Positions 61,517 through 64,000 of a stretch of DNA of 64,000 bases are shown piece after piece. Position 1 is the stretch's first letter, and the number at the start of each line of letters is the position of its first letter. The notes beneath the pieces were generated by a model. The model was not told where the DNA came from and did no database searches. It saw only the letters and a list, made by a program, of their open reading frames with translations. This DNA is from Owenia fusiformis (Eukaryota; Annelida; Polychaeta; Sabellida; Oweniidae): positions 11,366,150 through 11,430,149 of the forward strand of contig CAIIXF020000002.1 in assembly GCA_903813345.2 (NCBI GenBank). The letters are read 5' to 3'. A program made the position numbers and the translations under genes.

Positions 61517-61681
61517 CTGCATGAAAAAAGTAAGAAATTGGCATTAATTTCTGATAAAACAGTCCTAATTGTACTTGTACTATTAGAGATTACAAATATA
61601 TGGGATATATAGAAGAAGAGAATCACAAAGTTTTTTGTTATTGATTCTGTCAATGTTAACGAGAGATGATTTCAATTATTC

Positions 61682-63830
61682 ATGGTTCCCTATATTGTGT
61701 TTATCATATGAAATGGGACATTGATAACATCGGGACTGTACCTGAACACGTGTTTGCTCTATGTAATAAGTCTGTTGATGGTTCCCTACAGTGTTTATCA
61801 TGTGAAATGGGACATTGATAACATCGGGACTGTACCTGAACACGTGTTTGCTCTATGTAATAAGTCTGTTGATGGTACCCTACAGTGTTTATCATATGAA
61901 ATGGGACATTGATAACATCGGGACTGTACCTGAACACGTGTTTGCTCTATGTAATAAGTTTGTTGATGGTTCCCTACAGTGTTTATCATATGAAATGAAA
62001 CATTGATAACATCAGGACGTTGTGTTTATCATATGAAATGGGACATTGATAACATCGGGACTGTACCTGAACACGTGTTTGCTCTATGTAATAAGTTTGT
62101 TGATGGTTCCCTACAGTGTTTATCATATGAAATGAAACATTGATAACATCAGGACGTTGTGTTTATCATATGAAATGGGACATTGATAACATCGGGACTG
62201 TACCTGAACACGTGTTTGCTCTATGTAATAAGTTTGTTGATGGTTCCCTACAGTGTTTATCATATGAAATGAAACATTGATAACATCAGGACGTTGTGTT
62301 TATCATATGAAATGGGACATTGATAACATCGGGACTGTACCTGAACACGTGTTTGCTCTATGTAATAAGTCTGTTGATGGTTCCCTACAGTGTTTATCAT
62401 ATGAAATGGGACATTGATAACATCGGGACTGTACCTGAACACGTGTTTGCTCTATGTAATAAGTTTGTTGATGGTTCCCTACAGTGTTTATCATATGAAA
62501 TGAAACATTGATAACATCAGGACGTTGTGTTTATCATATGAAATGGGACATTGATAACATCGGGACTGTACCTGAACACGTGTTTGCTCTATGTAATAAG
62601 TTTGTTGATGGTTCCCTACAGTGTTTATCATATGAAATGAAACATTGATAACATCAGGACGTTGTGTTTATCATATGAAATGGGACATTGATAACATCGG
62701 GACTGTACCTGAACACGTGTTTGCTCTATGTAATAAGTTTGTTGATGGTTCCCTACAGTGTTTATCATATGAAATGAAACATTGATAACATCAGGACGTT
62801 GTGTTTATCATATGAAATGGGACATTGATAACATCGGGACTGTACCTGAACACGTGTTTGCTCTATGTAATAAGTTTGTTGATGGTTCCCTACAGTGTTT
62901 ATCATATGAAATGAAACATTGATAACATCAGGACGTTGTGTTTATCATATGAAATGGGACATTGATAACATCGGGACTGTACCTGAACACGTGTTTGCTC
63001 TTTGTAATAATAAGTTTGTTGATGGTTCCCTATATTGTGTTTATTATCATATGAAATGGGACATTGATAACATCGGGACTGTACCTGAACATGTGTTTGC
63101 TCTAAGTAATAAGTTTGTTGATGCTTCCCTATATTGTGTTTATCATATGAAATGGGACATTGATAACATCGGGACTGTACCTGAACATTTGTTTGCTCTA
63201 TGTAATAAGTTTGTTGATGGTTCCCTATATTGTGTTTATCATATGAAATGGGACATTGATAACATCGGGACTGTACCTGAGCACGTGTTTGCTCTATGTA
63301 ATAAGTTTGTTGATGGGTCCCTCTATCGTGTTTATCATATAAAATGGGACATTGATAACATCGGGACTGTACTTGAACAAGTGTTTGCTCTATGTAATAA
63401 GTTTGTTGATGGTTCCCAATATTGTGTTTATCATATAAAATGGGACATTGATAACATCGGGACTGTACCTGAACATGTGTTTGCTCTATGTAATAAGTTT
63501 GTTGATGGTTCCCTATATTGTGTTTATCATATAAAATGGGACATTGATAACATCTTCCCTATATTGTGTTTATCATATGAAATGGGACATTGATAACATC
63601 GGGACTGTACCTGAACATGTGTTTGCTCTATGTAATAAGTTTGTTGATGGTTCCCTATATTGTGTTTATCATATGAAATGGGACATTGATAACATCGGGA
63701 CTGTACCTGAACACGTGTTTGCTCTATGTAATAAGTTTGTTGATGGTTCTCTATATTGTGTTTATCATATGAAATGGGACATTGATAACATCGGGACTGT
63801 ACCTGAACATTTGTTTGCTCTATGTAACTA
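61682..63830. repeat. satellite array, 94/96-bp unit with 137-bp higher-order form
   Basis: Unit GTTTATCATATGAAATGGGA, CATTGATAACATCGGGACTG, TACCTGAACACGTG. From 61982 to 62940 full 94-bp units alternate with 43-bp truncated ones (TGAAATGAAACATTG, ATCAGGACGTTGT), a 137-bp period. From about 62940 to 63830 plain units of about 96 bp follow. Located in the MYCBP2 intron 5' of exon 1 of the window. Confidence 0.95.
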
Positions 63831-64000
63831 GAAAAACAGCAACTCCACGGAGTAGCAAATCCCACCGAACAAAACATGTTTTGATAAAAAAATTGAGCCA
63901 AATTCATCCACTGGTATTTGAATTATCAAAGATTATGTCTTTATGAAAAATGGCAGCCATTTTGAAATTTAGCAACTACCTTGAAAATCCCTTCTCGAGC
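63831..64000. mobile_element. dispersed repeat family B, copy 3 (cut by window edge)
   Basis: Starts AACAGCAACTCCACGGAGTA, GCAAATCCCACCGAAC, the left end of family B, directly after the satellite. The rest lies outside the window. Confidence 0.6.

Noticed and set aside
62919-63831. Plus-strand 224- and 95-codon frames and minus-strand 126-codon frame
   Set aside because: They run through a tandem satellite whose unit length is near a multiple of three; no start context or known domain.

Overview
This is a eukaryotic, AT-rich window from an invertebrate animal genome. The genes carry GT-AG introns, there are no bacterial-type operons, and the introns are packed with DNA-transposon debris. Protein matches are animal-wide and do not fix the phylum; the repeat style (TA-flanked mariner-like elements, GACGGACGG tracts, ATGGCGGC motifs) suits marine invertebrates such as molluscs, cephalochordates or ambulacrarians, which is inference only.

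One host gene dominates. Forty minus-strand exons between 712 and 61516 encode about 2,415 residues of the middle part of MYCBP2 (PAM / Highwire / RPM-1), the giant neuronal RING-type E3 ubiquitin ligase that controls synapse growth and axon degeneration. I matched it from memory of human MYCBP2. The exon phases close at every junction. The N-terminal RCC1-like and PHR regions lie beyond the right edge, and the C-terminal RING and cysteine-rich catalytic part lies beyond the left edge. The window holds the pre-filamin region (59873-61516), the filamin-type repeat and two SH3-like repeats (28658-34682), a Ser/Pro-rich linker with phase-1 exons (21103-25573), a large exon with a Cys/His module (19521-20885), and the conserved helical and DOC-domain regions (712-12392).

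The second gene is an apparently intact, intronless short-chain dehydrogenase/reductase (271 aa, plus strand, 55926-56741). It is nested inside the 25-kb MYCBP2 intron and followed by two degraded tandem copies of its own 3' end.

The 25.2-kb intron (34683-59872) is a stack of nested insertions. A 13.6-kb CACTA-like block (35483-49055) splits an older dispersed repeat and is itself full of small elements. Several TA-flanked mariner/Tc1-like elements, most with long inverted ends, a Harbinger-like MITE and other dispersed families follow. The 7.1-kb intron (12393-19520) holds a 2-kb TA-flanked element with repeated TCCTTTCCGAAGAGC boxes, a decayed mariner and a fold-back element. Tandem arrays lie at 7010-7850, 10480-10670, 59970-60345 and 61682-63830.

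The most notable observations are a 64-bp satellite that has captured a MYCBP2 splice acceptor and exon start, an exon-duplication relic, two symmetric exons sharing a VSVKEL motif, the split-repeat 13.6-kb insertion, the boxed 2-kb element, and the nested SDR gene. I saw no tRNA, rRNA or CRISPR array, and no retroviral, LTR or Polinton remnants that I could support.
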